64,000 nt of DNA, from the NCBI GenBank assembly GCA_964035545.1, contig OZ037766.1, forward strand, positions 12,813,722 through 12,877,721, written 5' to 3'. Each line of letters opens with the position of its first letter. Positions within the stretch are counted from its first letter, which is position 1. The position numbers were made by a program, and so were the translations under genes. This document shows, piece after piece, positions 11,601 through 21,621 of the stretch. This stretch comes from Bugula neritina (Eukaryota; Bryozoa; Gymnolaemata; Cheilostomatida; Bugulidae). The notes under the pieces were generated by a model, which saw nothing but the letters and a program-made list of their open reading frames with translations, had not been told where the DNA came from and made no database searches.

Positions 11601-13308
11601 CCAAATTTGATTGTTAACGAATTTCAATTCAAAGTCTGACATCGAGTTTGTTTCTTAGCAAGCGTTCTTACAAATTTGTTTGGTTCTGTTTCTAATTGAA
11701 TATATTGCACATCTACAATTTAATACCTGTAGCCATAGTAACTTTTACTGTACTGTATAATAGTTATGATACTTTGCTTTTGTTGACAGCCATGTGATGG
11801 CTCTGTTAGTATGCATCATCAGACTTTCACTAATTGAGCCGCTCCTTTCTCAAGAAGATAGGGTGAGCTTACAAACCGCCCGTTATTCACACCGTCCAAC
11901 TCAAGATCAGAAGCATGAACTTGGTCTAGATTTGAATATTATTCATGCTTTATCCCAGTTTCAATGTGTGTTGAGGTTTGTAGTTTTTTTAAATATAATT
12001 ATATGTTTTTTTTCTCATTTGACATTTAGTAATAATATAATTGCATGAGTTTCTAATTTGTATCGAAATATCGATTAGTGTTTGAGTTGAGTTTTAAACA
12101 TGCATTGACTGCATTACAAGAGCTAAATTTAGTGAAAAAACTAATGCCATTAAGCAATAATGTGGTTTTTCTTTACTCGGGCATCACTATTCTAGTATCA
12201 TTGTATGACAATAATAATATATTATACCAAACTTTGTTCTAATTCTTATAATATTTTTACTATTGTTTTGAAGTGCAGATGTTCAATCTTTGATGGTAAA
12301 ATCCGAATGTATTTATGAATGAAGTTCTCTTTATTTCAGTGACTCTCTGGACATGCTGGGTCTGTTGGCAATAGATGTAAATATCAAAATATACGAGGTA
12401 TTTAGTGGGCGTTATATCTACAATCTCTGTATTGAGTTGTATGAGAGAATACAGCCTCTGTGCTATTGCACAGAGCTTCTGGTACGTGGCCAAGATCACA
12501 GCCATTTCTTTCAACAGTGAGTTTCTATCTTGCATACATTGACATATTTTTCTCCTACTTTGTTGTTGGAAGTGATAACTTTGTTTAGGATCAATATTTT
12601 TTGTGTTTAAAAATAATATTTAAGTCATTCACTCAATTTGATTAGTCAACTGTATGAATAAATTTGGGTTGATTAACTAAGCTTATTGTTTGAATTACTT
12701 AATAGCATGAAACTGACATTAGTTTAGAGTTTAGACTGTAGAATACATAGTACAAACTCATTTAGATATACAGTAATAGGTTATGCTCTGTATTTTTATG
12801 GCCAGGTGGTATAAAACGATAGAAGATTCCTGCAAAAGCTCATTACAAACTGTTGGGAATAGTAAAGTAGCCGCTGCTACTATTGCCAAAGCAGAAAAAC
12901 GGGTAGGTCACGTGTCTTACGGTGTAATGTATTCGTAAAGTCTATTTAATTAATACCCTAGTCATTCTTATATTAGTCAGATAAAGTTATCGCAGGTAAC
13001 AATGTTTCAGTTGTCAGACAGCAAGTGGGAGCAGTTGTAGTCAACTAATGCTTGAAAGGTGATTGAATAAAATTAACAACAAACTGGATCTATACACATA
13101 TAGTTACTTTCACACAGTAATGTTGGACTTTGTTATATCTACTTGATATTTGGGTTTTCAGAAAAAGAAAAAGGCTTATAAGGTAAAGTTGCCAGTAAGC
13201 ATTCCGGAATCTTCAAATTCCGAGCAGTCAGAGCAAGAAGATGAAACTGCATCATCAGCTTCCCTCTTAGGAAATCGATTTGCTGCTTTGACTTTGAATC
13301 CAAAGTAG
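8613..13308 (+). CDS. ASTE1: Protein asteroid homologue 1 (XPG-like nuclease family)
   Basis: Ten exons join in phase: 8613-8975, 9463-9662, 9805-10009, 10335-10475, 10690-10821, 11071-11426, 11790-11975, 12340-12516, 12806-12902, 13162-13308. They give about 667 aa, close to the roughly 680 aa of vertebrate ASTE1. The start MGIKGLARF is the N-terminal motif of the FEN1/XPG superfamily, where the N-terminal Gly contributes to the active site. Acidic residues of the fold are present: VLDGYNVLHD, YGGDYDVF, FVFDGSSD, DHEADDQLAS and SSDGDFFLFD. The C-terminal half matches the asteroid-specific region, ending in a KKKKAYK basic patch. ASTE1 is reported as a structure-specific nuclease in shieldin-linked double-strand-break repair. 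Several introns have alternative AGs; I chose those keeping phase and family alignment (10335 instead of 10213 or 10248). Poly(A)-signal-like AATAAA lies at 13490 and 13501. Confidence 0.93.
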
Positions 13309-14166
13309 TGTCACCCACCTGACTCACCTGTCTACATTCTTCACTGCTTGTCAAAACATAGAAGTTTTAGTATAAATATTAGGTAATTTGAGACAGTTCA
13401 AATATTGATAAAATATTTTATAAGCTGTCAACATTTTTTAATAGAAATTTATATCTGTTTGTATTTTACAACATACCTTTAAATTTAATAATAAATTTGT
13501 AATAAAATGTTTTCCTTCTAATTTTAGTACATTTATGCATTGAGCATCAGTGATTTTGTTGCTCGCCAGAAAACTATTGTTCATGAAAATATTTTGCTTA
13601 GTTTAATTCCCTATGCTTGAGGTAGTGTTATATAATTTTAATTCTATTATGTCATGCTCCAGTTAGTTACTAAATGCTGTCTTTCTTGCTGTCAGAAGTG
13701 AATACATACTATTGTCAAATAAGACACACATGTATAGCTATAGTGTTATGAGCCACATCTTGATCAACTTCTTACAATAATTTCATATCTCAGGAAAAGG
13801 TCTTCTGCTGGTGAGAAACTGCTGAGGAAACTCAATCTAGAGAGCAACAGACTTTTACTGTTTGTCTAAGAAACAGACAATTTATTTTTCAATACATAAA
13901 ATACACAAAATAATTAAATATCACGTCTATTAATAGAAGATTTTTCTATAAAATGTAACACTACAAAAATTTTAAAGTAATCATTTTACTGATTAGGTGC
14001 CAGAAAATCAAATGGTGTTCAAAGTTAATGTTGAATATATTATAAAAACATATGGCACTCTAAAATGTTGAAATCAGAACTTTTTAATTTCGATATGTAT
14101 TATAAAGTAATATTTATAATTAGTGATTATATAATAATACGTTAACAGTACTACCAGCTATAATAA
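13309..14166. other. ASTE1 3' flank, AT-rich
   Basis: Contains the ASTE1 3' UTR with two AATAAA motifs, the right edge of the segmental duplication (about 13699), then unique AT-rich DNA up to the Gypsy LTR. The stretch around 13990-14110 (CATATGGCACTCTAAAATGTTG) resembles 21800-21910 beyond the Gypsy element, so an older diverged local repeat seems to have been the landing site. Confidence 0.5.
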
Positions 14167-14472
14167 TGTGGTGGCTCGTGGAGCTACCAGCAGCACAACA
14201 TGTGGGGTCGCGTAATTGACCCGGAACAATTGATAGCCAATTAGCGTGTTTAATAGTTAGCAGCAAGTATAGTTTCCCGCTGCTAAGTCAGTCGAAGTTA
14301 GAGTGCTGAATAGACTAGATGTGTAACTTGTCAGATGTATTTGTATCGTTTTTATAATGTATTGTTGTGTGTAAAATATATACTCGTTCACTCGACTTAA
14401 CCTGGTGCAGTTCTATCAAAGTAATTAGACTCTCTGGATAGCATATCAACCCTAAATCTGAAAAACATAACA
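14167..14472 (+). repeat. Gypsy 5' LTR
   Basis: 306 bp, starts TGTGGTGGCTCG and ends AACATAACA (TG...CA). Nearly identical to 21316-21621; the differences I see are two bases in GCAAGTATAG versus GCAATTGTAG, and one in TTTCCCGCTG versus TTTCCTGCTG. Confidence 0.96.
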
Positions 14473-14473
14473 G

Positions 14474-14491
14474 TGGTGGCAGCGGTGGGAT
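14474..14491 (+). other. Primer binding site (tRNA-Leu)
   Basis: TGGTGGCAGCGGTGGGAT starts one base after the LTR and is the exact complement of the 3' end of animal tRNA-Leu (ATCCCACCGCTGCCA plus CCA), 18 of 18. The tRNA sequence is from general knowledge. Confidence 0.88.
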
Positions 14492-14503
14492 AGTGCATCC
14501 AAG

Positions 14504-15457
14504 ATGGAGACTGAAAATGCTGGAACTCAACCACCGGCAGTAGAAGGTGAGCGTAGAGACAATGCTGTAGAGACAATGCCTGTTAACCATGTAGTAGAGG
14601 AGCGAAGGGTTCCGCGAGAACTAACTGAAGACCGCTACCGGTTAAAGGCGCCCACCTTCACGGGTGAAGAGGAGGTGGAACAATTTATTCAAGAGTTTAG
14701 CGACGTAATGGACGTCGCCCAGTGGCCCCCTAGGGTGGCCTTGCTGAAGCTTAGAATGGCATTGATGGACAAAGCCAAGCCTTATGGGCTGGGCATAGAC
14801 ATTGATAATATCTTTGCTTCTCTGCGGGCCCGCTTCGGCCTCTCTGCTACAGATGCCAGGGCCCGATTGCAGAGGTTGCGGCGTGATCCCCGCACTCCGC
14901 TGCGGGAGCACGCCGCCGCGGTCATGAAGCTGGCACAGATCGCGTACAGCGACTTGCCCCCAGTCAACCGCGAGAGGTATACCCTCGACGCTTTCATAGC
15001 ATCTGTCGATGATCTGGGTCTCCACCATCAGTTTCTAGCTAGGGGAGTCACCACCGTTGGAGATGCTCTGACTGAGGGGGAAGCTTACCTCCTAGCTAAT
15101 CAAATGCATAAAAGTCGCGGGAGCTCCCGTCAAGTGGAGGTAGACTGCGCGGACACGGCCGCGGGACAAGGGGAGGAAACACCCGCCGCGGCTGCCGTGT
15201 CCCAGTTGGCGACGGCATCGAAAGTCACTCAACTGACAGACATGCTGGCCAAACTGATAGCAACACTGACACCTCAAACCCCAGTGAGTACCGCCATTGA
15301 GCCCGTGCGGCCACCGGCGCCGCCACAGGGAGAAACAGTCAGTTTTTGCTGGGAGTGCGGAAATCAAGGACATTTCCGCCGGTACTGTCCCTTCCTAAAT
15401 CAGGGGTTAAATTACCGCGGCCCGCAGATGTTCCCACCTCTTGCGGGCCGACGATGA
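14504..15457 (+). CDS. gag: Gypsy Gag polyprotein
   Basis: 317-residue frame starting with the first ATG after the primer site. The N-terminal part has a retrotransposon gag profile: a charged leader, then an FIQEFSDVMDV-type helix region. Near the C-terminus (about residues 282-295) is a single CCHC zinc knuckle, CWECGNQGHFRRYC, which binds the element's RNA. The frame is intact. It overlaps the protease frame, which lies in the -1 frame, by about 110 bp; I see no canonical slippery heptamer in the overlap. Confidence 0.93.
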   Translation: METENAGTQPPAVEGERRDNAVETMPVNHVVEERRVPRELTEDRYRLKAPTFTGEEEVEQFIQEFSDVMDVAQWPPRVALLKLRMALMDKAKPYGLGIDIDNIFASLRARFGLSATDARARLQRLRRDPRTPLREHAAAVMKLAQIAYSDLPPVNRERYTLDAFIASVDDLGLHHQFLARGVTTVGDALTEGEAYLLANQMHKSRGSSRQVEVDCADTAAGQGEETPAAAAVSQLATASKVTQLTDMLAKLIATLTPQTPVSTAIEPVRPPAPPQGETVSFCWECGNQGHFRRYCPFLNQGLNYRGPQMFPPLAGRR

Positions 15458-16287
15458 AACCTCCAGGGAAGAAGAAACGCAGGTCACCCAGACGGGTACC
15501 GCGTACTGGTAACCAACCGTGGCAACAGCCGCGACGGACCAGCAAGGGGCTCCGCCCCGCCGCTACCTTTTCCATGCCCCTTCACAACAGATTCGCAGGG
15601 CTACAAGCTCAAGAATCTGGATGGGAGCCCACCAAGGTAGCCGGAAATCTAGCCTCGGCACCCCCGAGGCCTACTTACCACCGCCCCAAGAGACCTCCTT
15701 CGCGACCCAAAGCGAGGGAGGTACTCCCTGCGAGAGTAAGGCCTGAAGGGAGAGTTCAGGTGCAGCCCCATGGGAACAGCTATTTCTTGCCCGGTAAACT
15801 GGAAGGCAAAGCTGTTACTTTCCTCATTGATTCGGGCTGCACCACGAACCTCTTGAGCCGCCGACTCTTCGACACCCTCAGTGCTAGGGTCAGGGGCGAA
15901 ATGGAATCATACGAAGGGGAATACGGCACCCTAGCTGACGGGTCGTGCCTTCCCTTCTATGGTATAATTGAGCTGACGGGGCAAGTCCGTGATCAAACGA
16001 TCCAAGAGACGTTCATCGTCAGTCAGCTCAAAGAGGACGCCATCCTCGGGATGCCATTCCTAAAACGGCACGGATGTCACATAGATTTTAGCAAATCTGC
16101 GATGGTGATGTCCGGGCGAGAACTCGCCTGCGTCGACAAGTTCGGCCGCCCTTTAGTGGAAGGTGTGCAAGTGGTACGCAACCGTACCATACCAGGCCGC
16201 TCCCGGGCTACCATTCACTGCAGGGTGAACAATAGCCGGATCTCTGGACTCGGGGTAGTTGAAGGCGCGCACTTGCCAGCAGTCTGA
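15346..16287 (+). CDS. pol: Gypsy Pol: linker and aspartic protease
   Basis: Open frame in -1 relative to gag. The first 130 residues are a basic, proline-rich linker. The retropepsin follows: FLIDSGCTTNLLS with the catalytic DSG, and ILGMPFLKRHGC as the second hallmark. The frame stops at 16287, but homologous coding continues in another frame from about 16266 (SLNQLTEQGEILVQCV), so a single-base indel lies around 16263-16287. The ATG at 15346 is only the first in the frame; the real start is by frameshift from gag. Confidence 0.88.
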   Translation: MLGVRKSRTFPPVLSLPKSGVKLPRPADVPTSCGPTMKPPGKKKRRSPRRVPRTGNQPWQQPRRTSKGLRPAATFSMPLHNRFAGLQAQESGWEPTKVAGNLASAPPRPTYHRPKRPPSRPKAREVLPARVRPEGRVQVQPHGNSYFLPGKLEGKAVTFLIDSGCTTNLLSRRLFDTLSARVRGEMESYEGEYGTLADGSCLPFYGIIELTGQVRDQTIQETFIVSQLKEDAILGMPFLKRHGCHIDFSKSAMVMSGRELACVDKFGRPLVEGVQVVRNRTIPGRSRATIHCRVNNSRISGLGVVEGAHLPAV

Positions 16288-16289
16288 AT

Positions 16290-17189
16290 CAGCTGACTGA
16301 GCAAGGGGAGATCTTAGTGCAGTGCGTCAACCCCTTTACCGAGTCTGTCAAACTTCCGGCTGGGTCGATGCTGGGCCGTTTTCACTCTGTTCAGGAGGAG
16401 GACATAGGCCCGTCGCTGGGTGATGCGACAGAGGCACCTCCTCAGTGCCCTACTCAAGGGCGAGGGGCAGTCCCAGCACATCTCCGGGAGTTGTATGACA
16501 CAGCCTGTAGCGGCTGCGCGAGTAACAAAGAACGCCAAGTTATGGCGAAGTTACTACGCAACTACGGTGATGTGTTCAGCAGCGGAGAGCATGACGTGGG
16601 ACTGACTGGAATTGTCAGACACGAAATACCGCTGACTGCAGGGACAGTCCCTGTCCGGCAGCCCACACGCAGGCTGGGGCCGGAGAAAGAGAAGGAGGTT
16701 AGCCGACAAGTACGGGATCTTCTGGACCGGGGACTGATAAAGCCCGCCCATAGTGCGTGGAGCTCGCCAGTCGTACTGGTCCGGAAGAAAGACGGCAGTT
16801 GGCGGTTCTGTGTGGATTACCGCAAACTCAATAGCGTAACCATACAGGACGCCTACCCTCTACCTCGTATTGACGAGTCATTGGACGCCCTAGCTGGCAG
16901 CAAGTACTTCAGTACGTTAGACTTGCTAAGCGGCTATTGGCAAGTTCCTCTGAGTCCCAACGCCCAGGAGAAAGCGGCGTTTATCACACGGGACGGTTTG
17001 TGGAAGTGGAAGGTGCTGCCTTTCGGGCTGACCTCCGCCCCAGCCACCTTCCAGAGGCTGATGGAACAAGTCCTCAGCGGGCTCCATTGGAAGACACTGC
17101 TGATATACCTCGATGATGTCATCGTGATCTCCCCAGACTTCGAGACGCATGTCGCATGTCGTCGAGAGACTCCGAGGTGCCGGTCTTAA
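16290..17189 (+). pseudogene. pol: Gypsy Pol: reverse transcriptase palm and fingers
   Basis: Continues Pol after the frame break near 16275. Visible RT motifs: GLIKPAHSAWSSPVVLVRKK, FCVDYRKLN, FSTLDLLSGYWQV (first catalytic Asp), LPFGLTSAPATFQRLM and YLDDVIV (the YxDD box with two catalytic Asp). A second break occurs near 17148: this frame ends 13 residues later, while the RT thumb continues in the +1 frame from about 17149. Confidence 0.9.
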
Positions 17190-17871
17190 GCTCAAGCCCT
17201 CTAAGTGCGCTCTATTGCAGCCAGAGGTTAAGTACCTGGGGCACGTTGTCGGTCGAAACGGCGTGGCAACGGATCCCGAGAAGGTACGGGCAATAGAAGA
17301 CTGGGTCACCCCCCAAGATTTGACCGGACTCCGGGCTTTCTTGGGGCTGGTAGGGTATTACAGACAATACATACCAGACTTTGCGGGCATAGCACAGCCG
17401 TTAAACCGGCTCACCACAAAGGGAGTGACGTGGCAGTGGACCCCAGTCGAACAAGGAGCGTTCGACCGCCTCAAGGGCTGCCTATTAACGGCGCCCATCT
17501 TGGCCTACCCAGACCCCACTCTGGAGTACATCCTCGACACTGACGCCAGTGACCAAAATGTTGGCGCTGTGCTGTCACAAGTGCAGGAAGGCCGAGAGGT
17601 AGTAGTAGCCTACTACAGCAAGTCTCTCTCACCCACTGAACGGAACTACTGCACTACCCGCAAGGAGTTGCTGGCAGTAATCAAGTCAGTGAAGCACTTC
17701 AGACCATACCTATATGGCAGGAAGTTCCGGCTGCGTACGGATCATGCCTCGCTGATCTGGTTGTGCAAGAGAGCAGAGCCCTCTAGTCAGGTCGCCCGAA
17801 TTCTCATACCGGATCGAACATCGACCGGGCAAGAGACACAGCAATGCGGATGGGTTGAGTCGCCGACCTGA
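17149..17871 (+). pseudogene. pol: Gypsy Pol: RT thumb and RNase H
   Basis: Begins in the RT connection (KLKPSKCALLQPEVKYLGH) and runs into RNase H. ILDTDASDQNVGAVL has the first catalytic Asp, KELLAVIKSVKHFRPYL follows, and RTDHASLIWL has another. Near 17800 the frame is lost: compared with relatives about seven codons after SSQVAR are missing, and the end of RNase H (SYRIEHRPGKRHSNADGLSR) is read in the next frame. This looks like a small deletion that is not a multiple of three. Confidence 0.9.
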
Positions 17872-19933
17872 CGGAGGTTGCAAACAGTGTCTCAACATCG
17901 CGAAGAGGGATGGAGGTCCCCCGCGATGTGAGTTAGAGACGCTGGCTCACCACGGAGCACCGTTTGATTGGGACCAGGGTCAACTCAGGCAGGGAGTTGA
18001 TGAGTCCCCGGAGGGTGTACAAAACCTCCGCGCTAACCCTGTACTGGCCGGTAATTTTCGAGAGCTGAAGAAGCTCCAAGAAGAGCTGCCTGGAGTCGTG
18101 GCAGACATATATCGGGCCAAAAGGGAAGGGCGACGACCCAGCGAGGAACGCATACGACAGGGATGCGCCGAGTTCCGGCTATACTGTCAGCGTTGGGACT
18201 CGCTGCGGATCGGGCAGGATGGGTTATTAACCATCTCTCTAGCCGCCAGCGGCAAACACCCGGAGAGGAAGAGGGTAGTCTGCCCCACGGCCATTCGCCG
18301 TGAGTTGATATGGGATACTCACAAACAGGCCCACGCAGGGGTCAAGAGAGTGATGTCCAAATTACGACTCCGGTGGTATTGGCCGCAAATGGAGCGTGAC
18401 GTCCGACTCAGAGTCAAGCAGTGTGAGATCTGCCAGGCCAGTAAGCATAGCCGCCCCCCTGGTGAAGCAGGACGGCGGAGGCTATATGCTGGTAGGCCCT
18501 GGCAAGTAGTCGCTGTAGACCTGGTCGGACCCATGCCCCTGACCCCCAGAGGCAATAATTGGATCCTAGTACTAACCGACCACTTTACTAGGTGGGCGGA
18601 TGCTCTGGCTATCCCAGATGCGTCAGCCCCAACAGTGGCCAGGGCGCTAGACCAACATGTATTCTGTTATTTCGGGCTTCCCGAACAGATACACTCTGAT
18701 CAAGGCGCTCAATTCCAGTCCCAACTGATGAGCGACCTTTGCCACCTCTGGGGAGTAAATCAGAGCCGGACCACCCCCTATCACCCTCAAGGTAACGGGG
18801 TGGTGGAGCGCAACAACCGGATGCTAGGTGATGCGCTCCGAAGTCTCCTCCTTGGACGAGGCCAAGAGGAATGGGATACGGTGCTGCCGCAAGTCATGCG
18901 TGCATACCGTAGCACCCCACACACCAGTACTGGTGAGACCCCAAACCTCTTGATGCTCGGGAGAGAGACTCGTGTCCCTGACCATCTCACCTACCACGTT
19001 CCAGAGCGAGACAACTCGGTTCACGAGTATGCCAGTGAACTATTGGAACGGATGAAGGCCGCACACGAGATACTGCGCAAACAGCAGTGGAAGGTGCGGC
19101 ACGAAGATTCCGATGAACCACCTCTCTACCAAGCGGGAGATAAGGTGTGGATGGTCAATTACCGTAGGCATCGTGAACAGGCTGATAAACTGTAGCCTAA
19201 GTTCGTAGGACCCTACGTGATCGTCGAGGCTATGCCCAATCATACGTACAAGATTGAGCGCTCAGGACAGGAGTCTATCCAGAATGAGTCTCGCTTGAAA
19301 CCGTATTGGGCTAGCCCCGACGGAGTGGGAGAAGCCCCCCCTATGTTGGAGCCCAGGAGGCAGACAACAACGCGCGGGCAACGGCGGCATGGACCTGAAT
19401 ACGAAGTGGTCATACCGCGGGAAGAAAACTTGGTGAGAGAGGAGCGGCAGCTTTTGTCAACAGAAGCGTTTCCGCCACCGCCAAGTCTAATTCCATCACT
19501 TCCAGAAACCGAGCCGGTTCCGGAAGTGCAAACCCCCACGGAGGGAGGGGCTCCATCCGGAGAACAAGAAGAAGTGACCGCTAACGGTGAAGTAGAGACG
19601 CCATTAGAGGCCCCTACTAACGAACCGGCAAGCATGTCACCCCCCCTAGAAAGGGGGCAGCGTACGAGGCAACCCCCCGCATACTTGAAAGACTTTGTAT
19701 GCGACTGCGTTAGAAGCGGCGCGTATGAAAGTCTAGGGGAAAACCGTACGAGAAAAGTATCGAGCAAATGTGGGAGTTGTCAACACCACGAAAATATCAA
19801 CTTTTGTATCGGCAGAAATAGAAATGAAATTCATCCGCCGGGTGCACAAAGTCTTAATCACGCACCCCAACCACGTTGCTCGATCTTTTCATACGCTGAT
19901 GCAGTCAGGAGTAGACGTGTTTCTAAGCAATAG
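17855..19933 (+). pseudogene. pol: Gypsy Pol: integrase with in-frame stop
   Basis: Zinc-binding HHCC module: H and H in THKQAHAGVKR, C and C in QCEICQASK. The catalytic core keeps all three acidic residues: AVDLVGPMPL (D), IHSDQGAQF (D) and NGVVERNNRML (E). At 19193-19195 a TAG interrupts the frame after EQADKL; the same frame reopens at once with PKFVGPYVIV, the usual integrase C-terminal segment, and runs to 19933. A C-to-T change in a Gln codon is the simplest reading. The last 150 residues are a Pro/Glu-rich tail with RQPPAYLKDFV, a common end of Gypsy integrases. No chromodomain is evident. Confidence 0.9.
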
Positions 19934-20175
19934 TTCAAACCATTTCACACATTCAGTATGTCTTACGACAACAGATCGTGGGGTGAGTTAACTATATCTT
20001 AATATAGAAACTAGATTGCATCGCTCAGCTCCGACTCACTGAGTCAATCGAGCTGGAGATAGGTTAGTGAAATACCGTAGTAAGAACTCAGTTTGACTTA
20101 GAGATTTTTATAATCTCATTGCAATACGTGTTCTATCTGACTATTCACTACCATAAATCTCTACGAGGTAACTGA

Positions 20176-20955
20176 ATGAGGAGTTGCCAAGCTATTCAAG
20201 CTGACAACACGACAGTGTACTGTACTAACACTGTTGAAACTTTTTCAGATTACACTCGACCCGCCACAACCAGGGTACGGGATAGAGCACTTCCCCCTCC
20301 GCATCCTGAGGAGTATGCTAATGGTGAACGGCCAGAACCACTGCGCCGCCGTTGGCGGTGGGTGTCTCCAGAAACAGAAGAGGAAATAGAGACGGCCTGG
20401 GGGTCCAGAGGACGGACGAGATGCCAGATTTGTGGCGAAGAATGTGCCTCTCACCGCTCCTTGAAGCTACATGTCAATGCTCATCTCCTACTCACATTCT
20501 GCCCCTGCGGGTACAATGATGTTTACCCCTACCCCGTCACCAGACATCGAGCGGCGGGCTGTTTCCCTGGAGAAAACTATGTGGTCGACGCTAAGCTCTA
20601 CCCGGAATTCCTCACCCTGATACGACTCCTAGTAAAGAAGGCAATGCTGCTAGCCGTCCTGACCTCGGGTTTCCAGCGTGTGCTAGACAATGCCAGGCAG
20701 CAATCCCCATTGGTATCTGACCGTCCTCAGATTACGTACACCCCCGAGGAGTTTGCCTATCCAGAAGAAGGAGAGATCTCCCCTACCCCGACGAAGAGAC
20801 GAACCAGGTCTCCCAGTCCCCCCTTACGCCGCAGACGGACACCGTCCCCAGACCCAGTTCGCCTGGCTACAGTAGAGGAACGCCTCCTCCGACTACAAGA
20901 AGAATTCAGTTGGCACCAGATTTACTTAATACTACAACAGGGCTCTTCCAACTAA
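20176..20955 (+). CDS. Gypsy accessory ORF with C2H2 zinc finger (non-env)
   Basis: 259-residue intact frame between integrase and the 3' LTR, where errantiviruses have env. It has no signal peptide or fusion-protein features. Residues about 80-100 form a classic C2H2 finger (CQICGEE... with C-x2-C-x12-H-x3-H). About ten residues later a second, degenerate finger (CPCGYNDV... with C-x-C-x12-H-x4-C) follows. The C-terminal third is low-complexity RS/PSP-type (RRTRSPSPPLRRRRTPSPDP) and ends in a short predicted helix. A nucleic-acid-binding role is inference. I do not recognise it as a named family; it could be a captured host zinc finger or a second Gag-like protein. Confidence 0.75.
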   Translation: MRSCQAIQADNTTVYCTNTVETFSDYTRPATTRVRDRALPPPHPEEYANGERPEPLRRRWRWVSPETEEEIETAWGSRGRTRCQICGEECASHRSLKLHVNAHLLLTFCPCGYNDVYPYPVTRHRAAGCFPGENYVVDAKLYPEFLTLIRLLVKKAMLLAVLTSGFQRVLDNARQQSPLVSDRPQITYTPEEFAYPEEGEISPTPTKRRTRSPSPPLRRRRTPSPDPVRLATVEERLLRLQEEFSWHQIYLILQQGSSN

Positions 20956-20965
20956 AAGGATCCGT

Positions 20966-21364
20966 ATGCCGGATGAAACGGAAGCTGCGTACATGCCAAG
21001 CCAAGCACCGGCGTGCACAACAATGACTCTGGTTCTGCTACCCGGAATAATCCGCAACTTCGTCCTCTTGGGAGAACCCAGGATATCGTGCAAATGCTTG
21101 ACTGCTCGACAGGCTCACTCCTTGTCCAATACCACAGCTAGCCGGTATTCCTCATCTATAGCTGGTCAATTGTATGTAAACGGTTGTTATAATGACTCTG
21201 TCTGTTATTATGTATCTTTAGGTGTATTATGTATTATTTTGGTCTACTGTTGTATGTGGTTAATAATGAACATTTTTTTTATATCAGAAAGAGGGCTTTC
21301 TGCTGGTGGGGGCGGTGTGGTGGCTCGTGGAGCTACCAGCAGCACAACATGTGGGGTCGCGTAA
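20966..21364 (+). CDS. Short Gypsy ORF with a hydrophobic segment
   Basis: 132-residue frame just after the zinc-finger ORF, running into the 3' LTR. Residues about 87-110 (YVSLGVLCIILVYCCMWLI) look like one membrane-spanning segment. No other motif. It may be a relic of an env-like gene or chance; the LTR overlap and lack of a signal peptide argue for caution. Confidence 0.3.
   Translation: MPDETEAAYMPSQAPACTTMTLVLLPGIIRNFVLLGEPRISCKCLTARQAHSLSNTTASRYSSSIAGQLYVNGCYNDSVCYYVSLGVLCIILVYCCMWLIMNIFFISERGLSAGGGGVVARGATSSTTCGVA
21302..21315 (+). other. Purine-rich tract before the 3' LTR
   Basis: GCTGGTGGGGGCGG directly abuts the 3' LTR and is the likely polypurine primer for plus-strand synthesis, although two or three pyrimidines interrupt it. 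Confidence 0.5.
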
Positions 21365-21621
21365 TTGACCCGGAACAATTGATAGCCAATTAGCGTGTTT
21401 AATAGTTAGCAGCAATTGTAGTTTCCTGCTGCTAAGTCAGTCGAAGTTAGAGTGCTGAATAGACTAGATGTGTAACTTGTCAGATGTATTTGTATCGTTT
21501 TTATAATGTATTGTTGTGTGTAAAATATATACTCGTTCACTCGACTTAACCTGGTGCAGTTCTATCAAAGTAATTAGACTCTCTGGATAGCATATCAACC
21601 CTAAATCTGAAAAACATAACA
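21316..21621 (+). repeat. Gypsy 3' LTR
   Basis: 306 bp matching the 5' LTR with about three substitutions; followed by the ATAA target duplication. Confidence 0.96.

Larger units (their letters stand above)
3367..13699. repeat. Segmental duplication, left copy (A)
   Basis: From about 3367, inside a KIF20B intron, to about 13699, downstream of ASTE1, the sequence aligns in direct orientation to 33669-43488. Divergence is a few percent by eye, with indels. Landmarks appear in the same order in both: the last three KIF20B exons, an inverted ASTE1-like fragment, a short-period AT repeat, a SINE with a nested MITE, and ASTE1. Copy A alone has a LINE fragment (6691-7305). Copy B alone has a long palindrome (37005-37184) and a 289-bp segment (37585-37873). 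Confidence 0.93.
14167..21621 (+). mobile_element. Ty3/Gypsy LTR retrotransposon, full length, coding frames broken
   Basis: 7.45-kb element: 5' LTR 14167-14472, primer binding site 14474-14491, gag, protease, reverse transcriptase, RNase H, integrase, an extra zinc-finger ORF, purine-rich tract, 3' LTR 21316-21621. The order RT-RNaseH-integrase is Ty3/Gypsy. A 4-bp target duplication ATAA flanks it (14163-14166 and 21622-21625). It is clearly more GC-rich than its surroundings. The LTRs differ at about three positions in 306, so insertion was recent, yet pol carries frame breaks near 16270, 17148 and 17800 and an in-frame TAG at 19193. This copy could not make a full Pol unless the breaks are sequencing errors. 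Confidence 0.97.
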
